Part shown: in pieces, positions 1-8,683 of the stretch
Numbering within the stretch: the stretch's first letter is position 1
Layout: every line of letters starts with the position of its first letter
Assembly: GCA_022567155.1 (NCBI GenBank)
Contig: JADFHN010000005.1
Coordinates: forward strand, 22,022-86,021
Direction of reading: 5' to 3'
Length of the DNA stretch: 64,000 nucleotides
DNA from: Bacteroidota bacterium
GTDB lineage: Bacteria > Bacteroidota > Bacteroidia > Cytophagales > Cyclobacteriaceae
Program-made: the position numbers and the translations under genes
The notes under the pieces: model-generated
Databases searched by the model: none
Seen by the model: only the letters and a program-made list of their open reading frames with translations
Told to the model about the DNA's origin: nothing

Positions 1-112
1 TAAGTATATCCATACATTTATTGCAAATAATTCAACTAAAGTAAGTAATAAATACATAATTTTTATTAATATAGCTATTATATTAGATAATTGATAAATA
101 CTTTACTATATT

Positions 113-574
113 ATGGTTAAAAATTATGAAATTGATAACGTTGATCTTGCCATTCTGAACATCCTGACCCTGGATGCCAAGAAAGCCTATACCGACGTAG
201 CAAGAAAAGTGCATGTATCGGGAGGCACCGTACATGTACGTATGAATAAAATGGAACAAGCCGGAATTGTAAATGGTAGTACATTGATTCTTGATTTTGC
301 CAAACTGGGCTATGGCCTGACGGCTTTCCTGGGGATTTACCTTTCAAAAAGCTCGTTGTACGATGAGGTTTTTATAAATCTAAAGGAAATTAAGGAAATA
401 GTTTCGCTCCACTATACAACGGGAAATTATTCCATGTTCATAAAACTTTTGTGCAAAGACACCGGTCATCTGAAAGATATTTTACACGATAAAATCCAGA
501 AAATAGATGGTATTGTTCGTACCGAAACCATTATCAGCCTTGAAGAAAGCCTGCACCGGAATGTGACATTATAA
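113..574 (+). CDS. Lrp/AsnC-family transcriptional regulator
   Basis: The 153-residue protein has the length and layout of Lrp/AsnC regulators. An N-terminal winged helix-turn-helix (about residues 8-55) includes the family-type start DLAILNILTLDAK and a recognition helix near SGGTVHVRMNKME. A C-terminal RAM/ligand-binding domain follows (about 65-145). Such proteins usually sense amino acids and control amino-acid metabolism genes. The ATG start follows an AT-rich leader. The gene converges on an arginase-family gene, with a hairpin between them. Its targets cannot be read from the sequence. Confidence 0.9.
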   Translation: MVKNYEIDNVDLAILNILTLDAKKAYTDVARKVHVSGGTVHVRMNKMEQAGIVNGSTLILDFAKLGYGLTAFLGIYLSKSSLYDEVFINLKEIKEIVSLHYTTGNYSMFIKLLCKDTGHLKDILHDKIQKIDGIVRTETIISLEESLHRNVTL

Positions 575-592
575 TCAAGGAACCGGTAGAGC

Positions 593-620
593 TGGCTAGG
601 GAAATCCATGAGCCTAGCCA
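593..620. terminator. Hairpin between convergent genes, possible bidirectional terminator
   Basis: A perfect 8-bp stem (TGGCTAGG at 593-600 and CCTAGCCA at 613-620) with a 12-nt loop lies between the two convergent stop codons. There is no clear U-tract on either side, so intrinsic termination is only a possibility. Confidence 0.4.
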
Positions 621-652
621 TATGAGGAAATGTTAAATCAGAGTACCTGCTC

Positions 653-1807
653 TTAAATCAGTCGTGCATGTGTAGAAATGTACCGATCGGGCAATTCACC
701 ATTAATGGCAGTTTCGTAGTCGGAGTAGCTGCAGGGCACGATGCAGTTTCGTGAAAATTTTTCATTTCCTTCAGGATAAGGCACTTCCATCCACCACTTG
801 TCGCTCAACATACTTTTAAAAAATTTAATGGTTTCATTCGTTGATGGCATAGAAACCACATAATTTGTATATTCATTTGATTTGAAATCTTTGTGATCTT
901 TCTGATTATAAAATCCTTCAATGAAATACCAGATCATAGTTGCCACCACCGATGCGGTTTTTTGGGAGGCATCATCCATGCCTGGATCGTATTCATAAAA
1001 ACCGATGGAGCTGAGTTTTTCGTTCATTCCGGCATACCAGCATATCTGGCAGGCTTCCTCACCGGTCAGGCCAAATGGTTGGGGCCGTGTACTGCCCGGA
1101 GCGTCGGCCGATTTGATGGCGGTAATATCAAATGATATCATATCGGCATTCCGGATTACCGGTTCCATTTCGGTAATGTGTGCCCGCAGATGCCCTACGC
1201 GGTAAGTTTCGAAATACAATTTTTCCAGAACTTCTACGGTTTTAGATTCTATCAGGTAGCTCTGGTATGCCAGATGGCTGTAGTTAAAAAGAAAGTTCGG
1301 ATCATGAAGCAAAATATGTTGAATATGCATTCGGTTGTTGCTGGTATTTTCTTCCATGTCGAGAAAAGCATCAATATTCAGCACACTAACTAATTTATTC
1401 AACCCCTCATAGGCAATATACTGACCATAATCCATATCATGGCTGCCGCCAAAAAATACAGGGAGTACATTTTTTGAAATCAGAAACTCGCTCACTTCTT
1501 TCATGCGCCTATAGGTTTCGTCAATGCTGATGCCGTTTGCCAGATTGCCCAGGTCGAGTATATGATAGCGGCCAAAACCTCTTTTCAGGATATAAAGTTT
1601 CTTTCTTACAGCATCTGCAGCAGTTGCAAATCCGTTTGGCTGACTGGCGCCCCGATCGTCCTGAATACCGATAAGGGCTATGTCGTGGTCCTTATAATCA
1701 GGCATGGACTCACCGTTTACATTTATATTTTTATAAAAGGAACTAACGGATGTAACACCAGAGTATAACTCTTCAGATATCGGCGAAAGGAATAGCTTGA
1801 GATCCAT
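653..1807 (-). CDS. Arginase/formimidoylglutamase-family protein with altered metal ligands
   Basis: The 384-residue protein belongs to the ureohydrolase (arginase, agmatinase, formimidoylglutamase) superfamily. GGSHD near residues 120-124 keeps the first metal-binding His (H123). The usual DAHxD motif reads IDAFLD (D146, F148, D150), so the His ligand is Phe. The usual SxDxD motif reads SFDIT (D227, T229), so one Asp ligand is Thr. The family normally hydrolyses guanidino or formimino groups with a two-Mn centre. With two ligands altered, activity is doubtful or changed. Divergent Bacteroidota members of this family are often labelled formimidoylglutamase. It is convergent with the Lrp regulator. 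Confidence 0.75.
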   Translation of the reverse strand: MDLKLFLSPISEELYSGVTSVSSFYKNINVNGESMPDYKDHDIALIGIQDDRGASQPNGFATAADAVRKKLYILKRGFGRYHILDLGNLANGISIDETYRRMKEVSEFLISKNVLPVFFGGSHDMDYGQYIAYEGLNKLVSVLNIDAFLDMEENTSNNRMHIQHILLHDPNFLFNYSHLAYQSYLIESKTVEVLEKLYFETYRVGHLRAHITEMEPVIRNADMISFDITAIKSADAPGSTRPQPFGLTGEEACQICWYAGMNEKLSSIGFYEYDPGMDDASQKTASVVATMIWYFIEGFYNQKDHKDFKSNEYTNYVVSMPSTNETIKFFKSMLSDKWWMEVPYPEGNEKFSRNCIVPCSYSDYETAINGELPDRYISTHARLI

Positions 1808-1837
1808 GTTGTGAATTATTAACCACTAAAGATATAA

Positions 1838-1845
1838 CAAAAGTA
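1838..1845 (-). promoter_or_regulatory. Candidate -7 element for the arginase-family gene
   Basis: On the minus strand the sequence TACTTTTG matches the Bacteroidota -7 consensus TAnnTTTG, about 30 nt upstream of the ATG. No TTTG -33 element sits at 19-21 nt spacing. Confidence 0.35.
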
Positions 1846-1888
1846 GAAAACCCAGATTTTCTCACATTTTGCAATTTCTTTTAGAATA

Positions 1889-3193
1889 CTAGCCGCCAAA
1901 ATCGTCGAACCGAATATTTTCTTCCGGTACACCAAGATCATCCAGCATTTTCAGTACAGCGGAATTCATCAAAGGCGGGCCACATAGGTAATATTCGATA
2001 TCTTCTGGTTCGGAATGATTTTTTAGGTAATTATCATACAACGACTGATGAATAAAACCCACATAGCCGTCATGCTCCTTGTCTTCCAAACTGGATTTTA
2101 TTGTCCAGTTGTCTTCAGGAAGAGGCTCCGAAAGTGCAATGTTAAATTGAAAATTGGGGAAGTTTTTTTCAATATTTCTGAAATGATCAATGTAAAAAAG
2201 TTCTTTCCGCGACCTTCCACCGTACCAGTATGATACCTTTCTCACTGTTTTTTCGGTATGAAATAAGTGGAAAATATGTGATCTAAGGGGTGCCATACCG
2301 GCCCCACCTCCAACATATACCATCTCTCTGTCTGTAGGATTAATAAAAAATTCGCCGTAAGGCCCGGAAATTGTAACCTTATCTCCGGGTTTTCTTGAAA
2401 ATATATATGAAGTACAGATTCCCGGATTTACATTCATAAATTTATTGGCCTTCCGGTCCCATGGAGGAGTGGCAATACGGATGTCGAGCATTACAATGTT
2501 GCCTTCAGCAGGATGATTGGCCATGGAGTATGCTCTATAGAGGGGCTCATCATTCTTCATTTTCAAATTCCACATCCCGAAATTATCCCAATCGACTTTA
2601 AAAACGTCGTCAGGGTGTTCCAGCTCTCGATGAGGCTTTATTTCTATATCTTTAAAATCTACCTCAACTTCCGGTACATCTATTTGTACATATCCTCCTG
2701 ATTGAAAATCCAGTATTTCTCCATCAGGAAGTTTCATAACAAATTCTTTGATAAAAGTAGAAACGTTGTAGTTCGAAACCACTTCACATTCCATTTTCTT
2801 AATCCCGAATATTTCTTCCGAAATAAGAATATTCATGTCCTCCTTTACTTTTACCTGGCAGGCAAGCCTGACATTACCTTGCTGTTCGGTTCGGTTCAGG
2901 TGTCCGATTTCTGTGGGTAGCACATCACCACCGCCTGATTCAATCACACATTTGCACATGGCACAAGTTCCGCCGCCGCCGCATGCGGAGGGAAGAAATA
3001 TTTTTTGAGCCGATAAGGTTGAAAGTAATGTAGAGCCTGCTGAGGTGATCAGTGGGTGCTCATCATCATTGTTTATTATGATTTTTACATCTCCTCTTTG
3101 TACCAGGTGAGATTGCGCATATAAAAGAATAAAAACAAGTGCCAGAATAATGACAGTGAATGAAATAACAGAGGAAATTACTACTGTTCCCAT
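1889..3193 (-). CDS. nqrF: Na+-translocating NADH:quinone reductase subunit F
   Basis: NqrF is the NADH-oxidising, electron-entry subunit of the sodium-pumping Nqr complex in the inner membrane. The 434-residue protein has an N-terminal membrane helix (about 5-27). A [2Fe-2S] ferredoxin domain follows with Cys71, Cys77, Cys80 and Cys112 ([10 protein letters not shown], then a later Cys). Next come the FAD-binding motif RAYSMA and the NAD-binding [11 protein letters not shown] segment of a ferredoxin reductase domain. Length and domain order are normal. No other nqr subunit lies next to it, although nqrF usually closes an nqrABCDEF operon; the neighbour upstream is a radical SAM gene. Confidence 0.95.
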   Translation of the reverse strand: MGTVVISSVISFTVIILALVFILLYAQSHLVQRGDVKIIINNDDEHPLITSAGSTLLSTLSAQKIFLPSACGGGGTCAMCKCVIESGGGDVLPTEIGHLNRTEQQGNVRLACQVKVKEDMNILISEEIFGIKKMECEVVSNYNVSTFIKEFVMKLPDGEILDFQSGGYVQIDVPEVEVDFKDIEIKPHRELEHPDDVFKVDWDNFGMWNLKMKNDEPLYRAYSMANHPAEGNIVMLDIRIATPPWDRKANKFMNVNPGICTSYIFSRKPGDKVTISGPYGEFFINPTDREMVYVGGGAGMAPLRSHIFHLFHTEKTVRKVSYWYGGRSRKELFYIDHFRNIEKNFPNFQFNIALSEPLPEDNWTIKSSLEDKEHDGYVGFIHQSLYDNYLKNHSEPEDIEYYLCGPPLMNSAVLKMLDDLGVPEENIRFDDFGG

Positions 3194-3235
3194 AAGAGAC
3201 TTATGTTGTTCAAAACCCGAATATTTTCAAGGTTA

Positions 3236-3243
3236 CAAATATA
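3236..3243 (-). promoter_or_regulatory. Candidate -7 element for nqrF
   Basis: The minus-strand sequence TATATTTG fits TAnnTTTG and lies about 43 nt upstream of the nqrF ATG. The -33 box is not recognisable. It would let nqrF be transcribed independently of the upstream radical SAM gene. Confidence 0.35.
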
Positions 3244-3318
3244 TTTATTAAAAGATTAAATGCTTAAAGGGACAGGATTTTTTTATAATGAAATATGGCA
3301 TGAAGACAGCCCCGGATT

Positions 3319-4305
3319 TTACCCGAAAACGAGGTTTTTCCAGGTACCTTTTTTAAGTGTGTATTTCAATGTAGAGGGTAGTGATCTGAACCAGTATTTA
3401 TTTATTTCAACTGCAAAAGAAGGCTGCATATAACAGTTGATGGTACAACCTTCGCATTCAGGAAGCCTGCCTTCCATTTCCACTATCTTCCGGACTTCAG
3501 GTGATCCGTACAGCTCTGACAGGTTGTTGCTAATGGCAAATTTTTTAATTCCAAGATGATAGCAGGGAACAATTAAATGATTATCGGGACCGATAACGAT
3601 TGTCGAACTCCCGGCTTTGCAAACAGGATTTTCAATATGGTTTCCTCCATCTTTTCTGAGCTGTATAAAGGCTTCATCGAGATGGATGCCGGGCTTTTTT
3701 CCCCATTTCAAAAGCAAATCAAGCGTTTTAGTTGATAATTGCGGGCCGGTTTCAACCTGGTTGTAGTCGAAAACAGGATTTAATAAAAGGATCATGTTTT
3801 GGGTTTTGCAAATGTTGTCATAAACGGGCTGTATTTCATCAATATTTTCTTCGAATACAGTAAAAAGAATATCAGGCCTTTCATGCAGACGCCTGGCAAT
3901 TTCAATTGAACGCATTACATGATCGTAACAATTCACACCTCTTGACAGGTTGTGTTTTTCGGCGTCATAATAGTCAAGAGAGAAATGCAGCATATCTACA
4001 AGTCCGGCAATCCTCTCTGCCCATTTTGGGTAAAGCAGGCAATTAGTGGTAAGTGTTGTAATGAATCCCATTTTTTTGGCCTCATGAAGTAACTGGTCGA
4101 TTTTTCTGTGTAGCAAGGGCTCACCGCCTGTAAAATCGATCACTTTAACGCCAAGTTTCTTAAGTTCCGCCAGGTTTTGCCTTACGGTATCAGGATCAGC
4201 ATAGGGCGATGGTTTTTCCCAGATATCGCAAAAGTGACATGTTGCATTGCATTTGTAAGTAACATAGTAGTTGCAAAGAACCGGACGATTTATGAGGCGC
4301 ATCAT
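3319..4305 (-). CDS. Radical SAM protein with C-terminal cysteine-rich domain
   Basis: The 328-residue protein starts almost directly with a radical SAM core. The [4Fe-4S] motif is Cys19, Cys23, Cys26 (CNATCHFC), and the GGEPLL S-adenosylmethionine-binding segment follows near residues 60-65. The C-terminal third has further cysteines (CKAG, VPCYHLG, PECEGCTINC) like the SPASM/twitch extensions that hold auxiliary clusters. Family members modify peptides, lipids or cofactors; the substrate here is not apparent and no precursor peptide is seen nearby. The gene is followed by nqrF with a 125-bp gap. Upstream it abuts a degraded outer-membrane protein gene. Confidence 0.85.
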   Translation of the reverse strand: MMRLINRPVLCNYYVTYKCNATCHFCDIWEKPSPYADPDTVRQNLAELKKLGVKVIDFTGGEPLLHRKIDQLLHEAKKMGFITTLTTNCLLYPKWAERIAGLVDMLHFSLDYYDAEKHNLSRGVNCYDHVMRSIEIARRLHERPDILFTVFEENIDEIQPVYDNICKTQNMILLLNPVFDYNQVETGPQLSTKTLDLLLKWGKKPGIHLDEAFIQLRKDGGNHIENPVCKAGSSTIVIGPDNHLIVPCYHLGIKKFAISNNLSELYGSPEVRKIVEMEGRLPECEGCTINCYMQPSFAVEINKYWFRSLPSTLKYTLKKGTWKNLVFG

Positions 4306-4355
4306 GCTAAGTTAAGATTGTAACGACAGTTTGCAATCAGATGTTACTGATTTAA

Positions 4356-4670
4356 TTCCAGGAATATCTTAACACGTTGCCCATACTTGTTGTGGGCCGT
4401 TACTATCTGAAGGGACATGATGAAGCTGCGCCATATATTTGTTTAGGGTTGTGAACATACAGGTCGTTGCAAAGAACGGCAATCGGGCAGGTGGCTTTTG
4501 TAAATAACAACCGGCACCTGGAATTTGCCCCGGAAGTCAGCATTTTTATTCCTCTGAATTTTAATATGGGATTAAACCTGGCAGCCAAAAACCAGTATGC
4601 CGTCGAAAGCAACAAATCGCAATATTCATATTTCAACCTGGCTGTCGGTTTCAGTTTCCTGGATTATTAA
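4356..4670 (+). pseudogene. Truncated, nonsense-interrupted outer-membrane beta-barrel protein remnant
   Basis: One plus-strand frame reads through FQEYLNTLPILVVGRYYL and APYICLGL, hits TGA at 4452-4454, and continues TYRSLQRTAIG up to NLAVGFSFLDY and a stop at 4670. The alternating hydrophobic pattern, the V/G/F-rich closing strand and the near-terminal aromatic residues are typical of small Bacteroidota outer-membrane beta-barrels. The TGA sits where a Gly codon (GGA) would fit between G-L and T-Y-R. A TAA at 4353 ends the frame upstream and there is no N-terminus or signal peptide, so the 5' half is missing. This is a family inference from pattern, not from a database match. Confidence 0.6.
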
Positions 4671-4713
4671 AATGGCACACGACGCGTAGTTTCAAATTTA
4701 TACAACACGTGGA

Positions 4714-5556
4714 TTAATTTTCCAGCATTTTCAGCATGGTAGTGAGTTTGGTTTTTAGCTGCCTTCGGTCAACAATAAAATCAAGGAATCCATGATCAAG
4801 CACAAACTCTGAACTTTGAAATCCTTTCGGCAGGTCTTTGCCAATAGTTTCGCGTATCACGCGGGGGCCTGCAAATCCTATCAGGGCGCCGGGTTCGGCA
4901 ATGTTAAAATCACCCAGCATGGCGTAAGAAGCTGTAACTCCACCTGTGGTAGGGTCAGTAAGCAAGGAGATATAAGGTATTTTGGCTTCGGAAAGCAGGG
5001 CAAGTTTTGCAGAAGTTTTTGCCATCTGCATCAATGAAAAGCCTGCTTCCATCATTCTCGCCCCACCTGATTTGGAAATGATAAGCAGTGGAATTTTGTG
5101 TTTCAGTGCATGGTCAATGGCTCTGGAAATTTTTTCGCCAACCACAGATCCCATGGAGCCACCGATAAAACCAAAATCCATGCACCCGATCGTAATGTCT
5201 ATGCCGTTCATTTTGCCATAGGCTGTACGAATCGCATCTTTTAGTCCCGTTTTCTTTTGACCCGCTTTGATTCTTTCAGGATAGGGTTTGCTATCAGTAA
5301 AGCCCAGTGGGTCAGATGAAACCATATTTTCATCTAATTCTTTAAACGAGTTGTTGTCAAACAGAATTTCGAAATACTCTTTTGAGCCGATGCGTACATG
5401 GTATCCGTCCTCCGGGCTGACATAGGCATTATTTTTTAACTCACGTGTATGGATGAATTTACCTTTGGGGGTCTTATACCACAGCCCGTCAGGGGCTTCC
5501 ATTTTTTGTGCAGTGGGAGTAAGTATTCCCTTGTCTTTCCTTTTAAACCATGCCAT
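4714..5556 (-). CDS. accD: Acetyl-CoA carboxylase carboxyltransferase subunit beta
   Basis: AccD forms, with AccA, the carboxyltransferase that moves CO2 from biotin to acetyl-CoA in fatty-acid synthesis. From [10 protein letters not shown] (start at 5556) the protein is 280 residues, a normal length. The crotonase-like core shows [24 protein letters not shown] and [16 protein letters not shown]. The N-terminal zinc-ribbon region lacks the four cysteines of the E. coli protein, with [16 protein letters not shown] in their place; my recollection is that Bacteroidota AccD proteins look like this. An in-frame ATG five codons upstream is possible, but MAWFKRK is the conserved start. Confidence 0.93.
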   Translation of the reverse strand: MAWFKRKDKGILTPTAQKMEAPDGLWYKTPKGKFIHTRELKNNAYVSPEDGYHVRIGSKEYFEILFDNNSFKELDENMVSSDPLGFTDSKPYPERIKAGQKKTGLKDAIRTAYGKMNGIDITIGCMDFGFIGGSMGSVVGEKISRAIDHALKHKIPLLIISKSGGARMMEAGFSLMQMAKTSAKLALLSEAKIPYISLLTDPTTGGVTASYAMLGDFNIAEPGALIGFAGPRVIRETIGKDLPKGFQSSEFVLDHGFLDFIVDRRQLKTKLTTMLKMLEN

Positions 5557-5674
5557 AAATAAATAGATCAAATGGTTTTACGCCACCGGAATGGCAGGCA
5601 CAAAGTTATCCAATTTTTTGATGAACCTGTAATTAAGAGATTTTAAATAGCAACGAAATAATATACTGCAAATT

Positions 5675-5703
5675 AAAAAAAAAGGCCGGTTGTTGCCGGC
5701 TAT
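5675..5703 (-). terminator. Rho-independent terminator of the rpsP-rimM-trmD-rplS operon
   Basis: On the minus strand the rplS stop codon runs directly into the stem GCCGG/CCGGC (5685-5689 and 5696-5700) with a 6-nt loop. It is followed by nine consecutive U residues (A-tract at 5675-5683 on the plus strand). It separates the operon from accD. Confidence 0.8.
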
Positions 5704-6053
5704 TTTTTTTCTCTGATCTTTGCTGCTTTACCCTGGAGTCCACGAAGATAAAATAATCTTGCCCTTCTCACGGATCCTCTTCGAATAACTTCAATTTTGT
5801 CGAGGTTAGGTGAAAGCAGGGGAAATTTGCGTTCGATGCCAATTCCATTCGATACCTTTCTTACGGTAAAGGTCTCACCGTTAGTATTCGGGTGCCTTCG
5901 CTGGATAACCGTGCCCTGAAACTGCTGTATTCTTTCTTTGCTTCCCTCACGGATTTTTACGTGTACATTTATTGTATCACCAGCTTTAAAGTCAGGATAC
6001 TTGCTTCTCACGTCCTTATATTCCGCTTCAACAATCTTCATCAGCTCACTCAT
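5700..6053 (-). CDS. rplS: 50S ribosomal protein L19
   Basis: The 117-residue protein matches L19 throughout: [42 protein letters not shown] and [19 protein letters not shown]19 sits at the 30S-50S interface. It is the last gene of the classical rpsP-rimM-trmD-rplS operon, with a 106-bp gap after trmD, and an intrinsic terminator overlaps its stop codon. Confidence 0.97.
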   Translation of the reverse strand: MSELMKIVEAEYKDVRSKYPDFKAGDTINVHVKIREGSKERIQQFQGTVIQRRHPNTNGETFTVRKVSNGIGIERKFPLLSPNLDKIEVIRRGSVRRARLFYLRGLQGKAAKIREKK

Positions 6054-6159
6054 GATTATATAGAATTAGGTTCTACCTGAAAAATGGATTGCAAAATTAG
6101 TGAATCGTCATGTAAGTTAAAAGATTTGTTATCTTTTAACAAAATTAATCATCAGACAT

Positions 6160-6840
6160 CTATTCTTCATCCAGCATATCCGGCCTTCGCTTTTTGGTTC
6201 TTTCTACAGCCTTTTCAAACCGCCAGGCTTCAATGGTTTTTTGATTACCTGACAATAATATGGCAGGAACTTCCATGCCTTCAAAATCAGCCGGTCGGGT
6301 ATAAACGGGTGGCGCCACCAGATTATCCTGAAATGAATCAGTCAGCGCCGATGATTCATCCGACAACACACCGGGGATCAGTCGTGTAACAGCATCCACC
6401 ACCACGGCTGCGGCAAGTTCCCCTCCTGACATCACATAATCGCCGATACTTATCTCTCTTGTGATCAGGTGCTCTCGTACCCGTTCGTCAACACCTTTGT
6501 AATGCCCACATATAATGATGATATTTTTTTTCATCGACAGCTTGTTGGCCTCACGCTGATTAAACAAATATCCGTCAGGACTCATATAAATGATTTCATC
6601 ATAGCTTCGTTCTCCTTTTAGTTTTTTAATACATCCGTTAATTGGCTCAATCATAAGCACCATTCCGGCGCCTCCTCCATAGGCATAGTCATCTACCTGC
6701 CGGTGCTTTTTCATAGCAAAATCACGGAGATCATGTACATGAATTTCCACGAGCTTTTTTTCGCGGGCTCTTTTCAGAATAGAATCATTAAAAGGGCCAT
6801 CAAGTAGCCCCGGAAGACAGGTGATAATATCAAAGCGCAT
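6160..6840 (-). CDS. trmD: tRNA (guanine37-N1)-methyltransferase
   Basis: TrmD methylates G37 of tRNAs and so prevents frameshifting. The 226-residue protein begins [17 protein letters not shown] and contains the trefoil-knot SPOUT elements [20 protein letters not shown] and [13 protein letters not shown], followed by [10 protein letters not shown]. Length is normal. It lies 12 bp downstream of rimM in the usual order. Confidence 0.97.
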   Translation of the reverse strand: MRFDIITCLPGLLDGPFNDSILKRAREKKLVEIHVHDLRDFAMKKHRQVDDYAYGGGAGMVLMIEPINGCIKKLKGERSYDEIIYMSPDGYLFNQREANKLSMKKNIIIICGHYKGVDERVREHLITREISIGDYVMSGGELAAAVVVDAVTRLIPGVLSDESSALTDSFQDNLVAPPVYTRPADFEGMEVPAILLSGNQKTIEAWRFEKAVERTKKRRPDMLDEE

Positions 6841-6852
6841 GAATATATGAGA

Positions 6853-7380
6853 TCAATTGCCGAGGTAAATTTCAAGCAAACCAACCGGAAGTGCAACTTC
6901 AATCTGTTTTTTAGTGCGGCTTACATGTTTAATGATGTCATCATTCAATGGAATCAGCACCTCTTTGTCCCTGTAAACAACGGCCAATAAATCCTGGTTG
7001 GGATAGTTATAAAATTTGACTACCTGACCCAGTGAGCCTTCAGTGTTATCTACGACATCATACCCAATCACCTCATGGAAATAAAACGCATTCCCTTTTA
7101 AAGGTGGCAGGAGCGTGGCAGGAAGGTGTAGCGTACATCCTTTTATTTTCCGTGCATTTTCAACAGAATCTACCTCGCTGAACTTAATCAGCGCCTTATT
7201 GCCTCTGATCTGAATATATTCAATAAAAAATGGAACCAGTTTTTGTATTATTTCTACAAAAACTGATTCCAGATGCGTATAATTTTCAGGGAAATCTGTG
7301 TCTAAAAACACATCTACTTCCCCATTCAGCCCGTGTGGTTTAATGACATACCCCAACTGGAAGCACTCATTAATTGTCAC
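6853..7380 (-). CDS. rimM: 16S rRNA processing protein RimM
   Basis: RimM binds S19 and assists maturation of the 30S head. The 175-residue protein has the N-terminal GYVIKPHGLNGEVDVFLDTDFPE segment and a C-terminal PRC-barrel half that includes GQVVKFYNYPNQDLLAV and VLIPLNDDIIKHV. It lies 11 bp downstream of rpsP and 12 bp upstream of trmD, in the conserved operon order. Confidence 0.95.
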   Translation of the reverse strand: MTINECFQLGYVIKPHGLNGEVDVFLDTDFPENYTHLESVFVEIIQKLVPFFIEYIQIRGNKALIKFSEVDSVENARKIKGCTLHLPATLLPPLKGNAFYFHEVIGYDVVDNTEGSLGQVVKFYNYPNQDLLAVVYRDKEVLIPLNDDIIKHVSRTKKQIEVALPVGLLEIYLGN

Positions 7381-7391
7381 AGCTGTAAATT

Positions 7392-8405
7392 TTACTTTTT
7401 CTCTTCTTCTGTGCCGTCTTTTTCTTTAGGTTCATCAGAAGTCTTTGGTTCTGTTTCCTTTGTTTCCGGCTTTTCCGGGGCTTTTCCAGTTGTCTCTTCT
7501 GCTGCTACATCAGCTTCTGCCTCTGTCACAGGTTCTTCCTGTTTCGCCTCAGCTGCCGGCTCTTCCTTTGCCACCTCTGTTGCTTCAGGAGCTTCGTCGG
7601 AGACTGATGCTGCCTCTGGTTCTTCAGTTGCCGCCGTTTCTTTGCCAGCTTCAGCAGATACTTCTTCCGCTGCAACATCAGCTTGAACTTTGGCTTCAGC
7701 CTCAGATAAAGGTTCTTCCGGTTTCGCCTCTGCGGCTGTTTCTTCTTTCACCTCTGCTTCAGTAGCTTCCACATCCTGTGTTTCTTTCACCATAGCTTCT
7801 GCTTCTCCTTCTGAAGGGCTATCCGTGGTTGCAGCTTCCTCAGTTGTTTTTTCAACTACTGGTTCTTCCGTGGAAGTTTCAGAGCCTTCTGCTTCTGCAA
7901 TTGCTACTTCTGTTTGTTTGGCTGCTGCCAGTGCAGCTTCAGCTAGTTCCTGTTGTTTTTTCAGAAGCGCCTCTGTGCGCGCTTCTTTTACCTTTGTTTC
8001 TGCTGCTTGGAGTTTATTTGCAGTTTCAGCTGCTTCTTTCGACAAACGGTCGGTTCCAGCCTGAATCTGTTTACGCTTTTCTTCCAACCACTTCGACAAC
8101 CGCTTGTCAGCTTCGTCTTGTGAAATGGCTCCTTTGGCTACACCCACCTGAAGATGCTTTCGTAACATTACACCTTTGTAAGAAAGTATTGCTCTTGCCG
8201 TATCGGTAGGCTGTGCCCCTTTCATAATCCAGTCAAATGCCTTGTCTTCGTTGATGTTGATAGTTGCAGGGTTGGTATTTGGATTATAAGTACCAAGTTT
8301 TTCAATAAAACGACCATCCCGTGGTGCTCTGGCGTCTGCTACGATCACGTCGTATATTGCCAGCTTCTTGCGTCCCCGACGCGCTAATCTGATTTTTACT
8401 GCCAT
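7392..8405 (-). CDS. rpsP: 30S ribosomal protein S16 with very long acidic C-terminal extension
   Basis: The first 80-odd residues are canonical S16 ([33 protein letters not shown]). A conserved-looking helical segment follows to about residue 130 ([16 protein letters not shown]). The remaining roughly 200 residues are low-complexity, dominated by Glu and Ala with Thr, Lys, Pro and Val. They contain diverged internal repeats, for example [16 protein letters not shown] and [16 protein letters not shown]. The 337-residue product is about four times the size of E. coli S16. Bacteroidota S16 proteins often carry a shorter extension. The chosen ATG at 8405 gives the conserved MAVKIRL start; an upstream ATG (8438) would add 11 residues unlike S16. 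Confidence 0.93.
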   Translation of the reverse strand: MAVKIRLARRGRKKLAIYDVIVADARAPRDGRFIEKLGTYNPNTNPATININEDKAFDWIMKGAQPTDTARAILSYKGVMLRKHLQVGVAKGAISQDEADKRLSKWLEEKRKQIQAGTDRLSKEAAETANKLQAAETKVKEARTEALLKKQQELAEAALAAAKQTEVAIAEAEGSETSTEEPVVEKTTEEAATTDSPSEGEAEAMVKETQDVEATEAEVKEETAAEAKPEEPLSEAEAKVQADVAAEEVSAEAGKETAATEEPEAASVSDEAPEATEVAKEEPAAEAKQEEPVTEAEADVAAEETTGKAPEKPETKETEPKTSDEPKEKDGTEEEKK

Positions 8406-8499
8406 CTTTTTTTCTTCTGTTTTTAAGTTCCGGATCACGTCCGTTGTGCCTCCACATACTTACTTTGGCACAGCCATACCCGTTTTTTTTAAAAGACTG

Positions 8500-8507
8500 C
8501 AAAGTTA
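8500..8507 (-). promoter_or_regulatory. Candidate -7 element of the rpsP operon
   Basis: TAACTTTG on the minus strand fits TAnnTTTG and lies about 95 nt upstream of the rpsP ATG. No clear -33 TTTG was found at the standard spacing. The implied leader is about 90 nt long. Confidence 0.4.
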
Positions 8508-8625
8508 TCTGATTTTTAAATGATAACCTACATTCTCTATATTTTCACTGATATCACACCGGATGTTTTGATTTTGACTTTAAATAAAAGAACAGATTTT
8601 GATTTATCAAACCTGAATAAAAGAA

Positions 8626-8633
8626 TACCTTTG
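8626..8633 (+). promoter_or_regulatory. Candidate -7 element for ccsBA
   Basis: TACCTTTG matches TAnnTTTG about 50 nt upstream of the ccsBA ATG. A TTTG at 8598-8601 is 24 nt away, slightly longer than the usual 19-21 nt spacer. Confidence 0.4.
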
Positions 8634-8683
8634 CACCCTTTGTGAAAAGATAAACTATATAGCAAACTATATCCCGATACGGT

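Noticed and set aside
4403..4636. 77-codon minus-strand frame near the radical SAM gene
   Set aside because: The plus strand of the same stretch reads as an outer-membrane barrel C-terminus, so this is the shadow frame.
7333..8209. Long plus-strand open frames opposite rpsP, encoding Ser/Ala/Leu-rich peptides
   Set aside because: They are shadows of the Glu/Ala-rich repeat tail of S16 on the opposite strand; the minus strand has the conserved S16 core and operon context.
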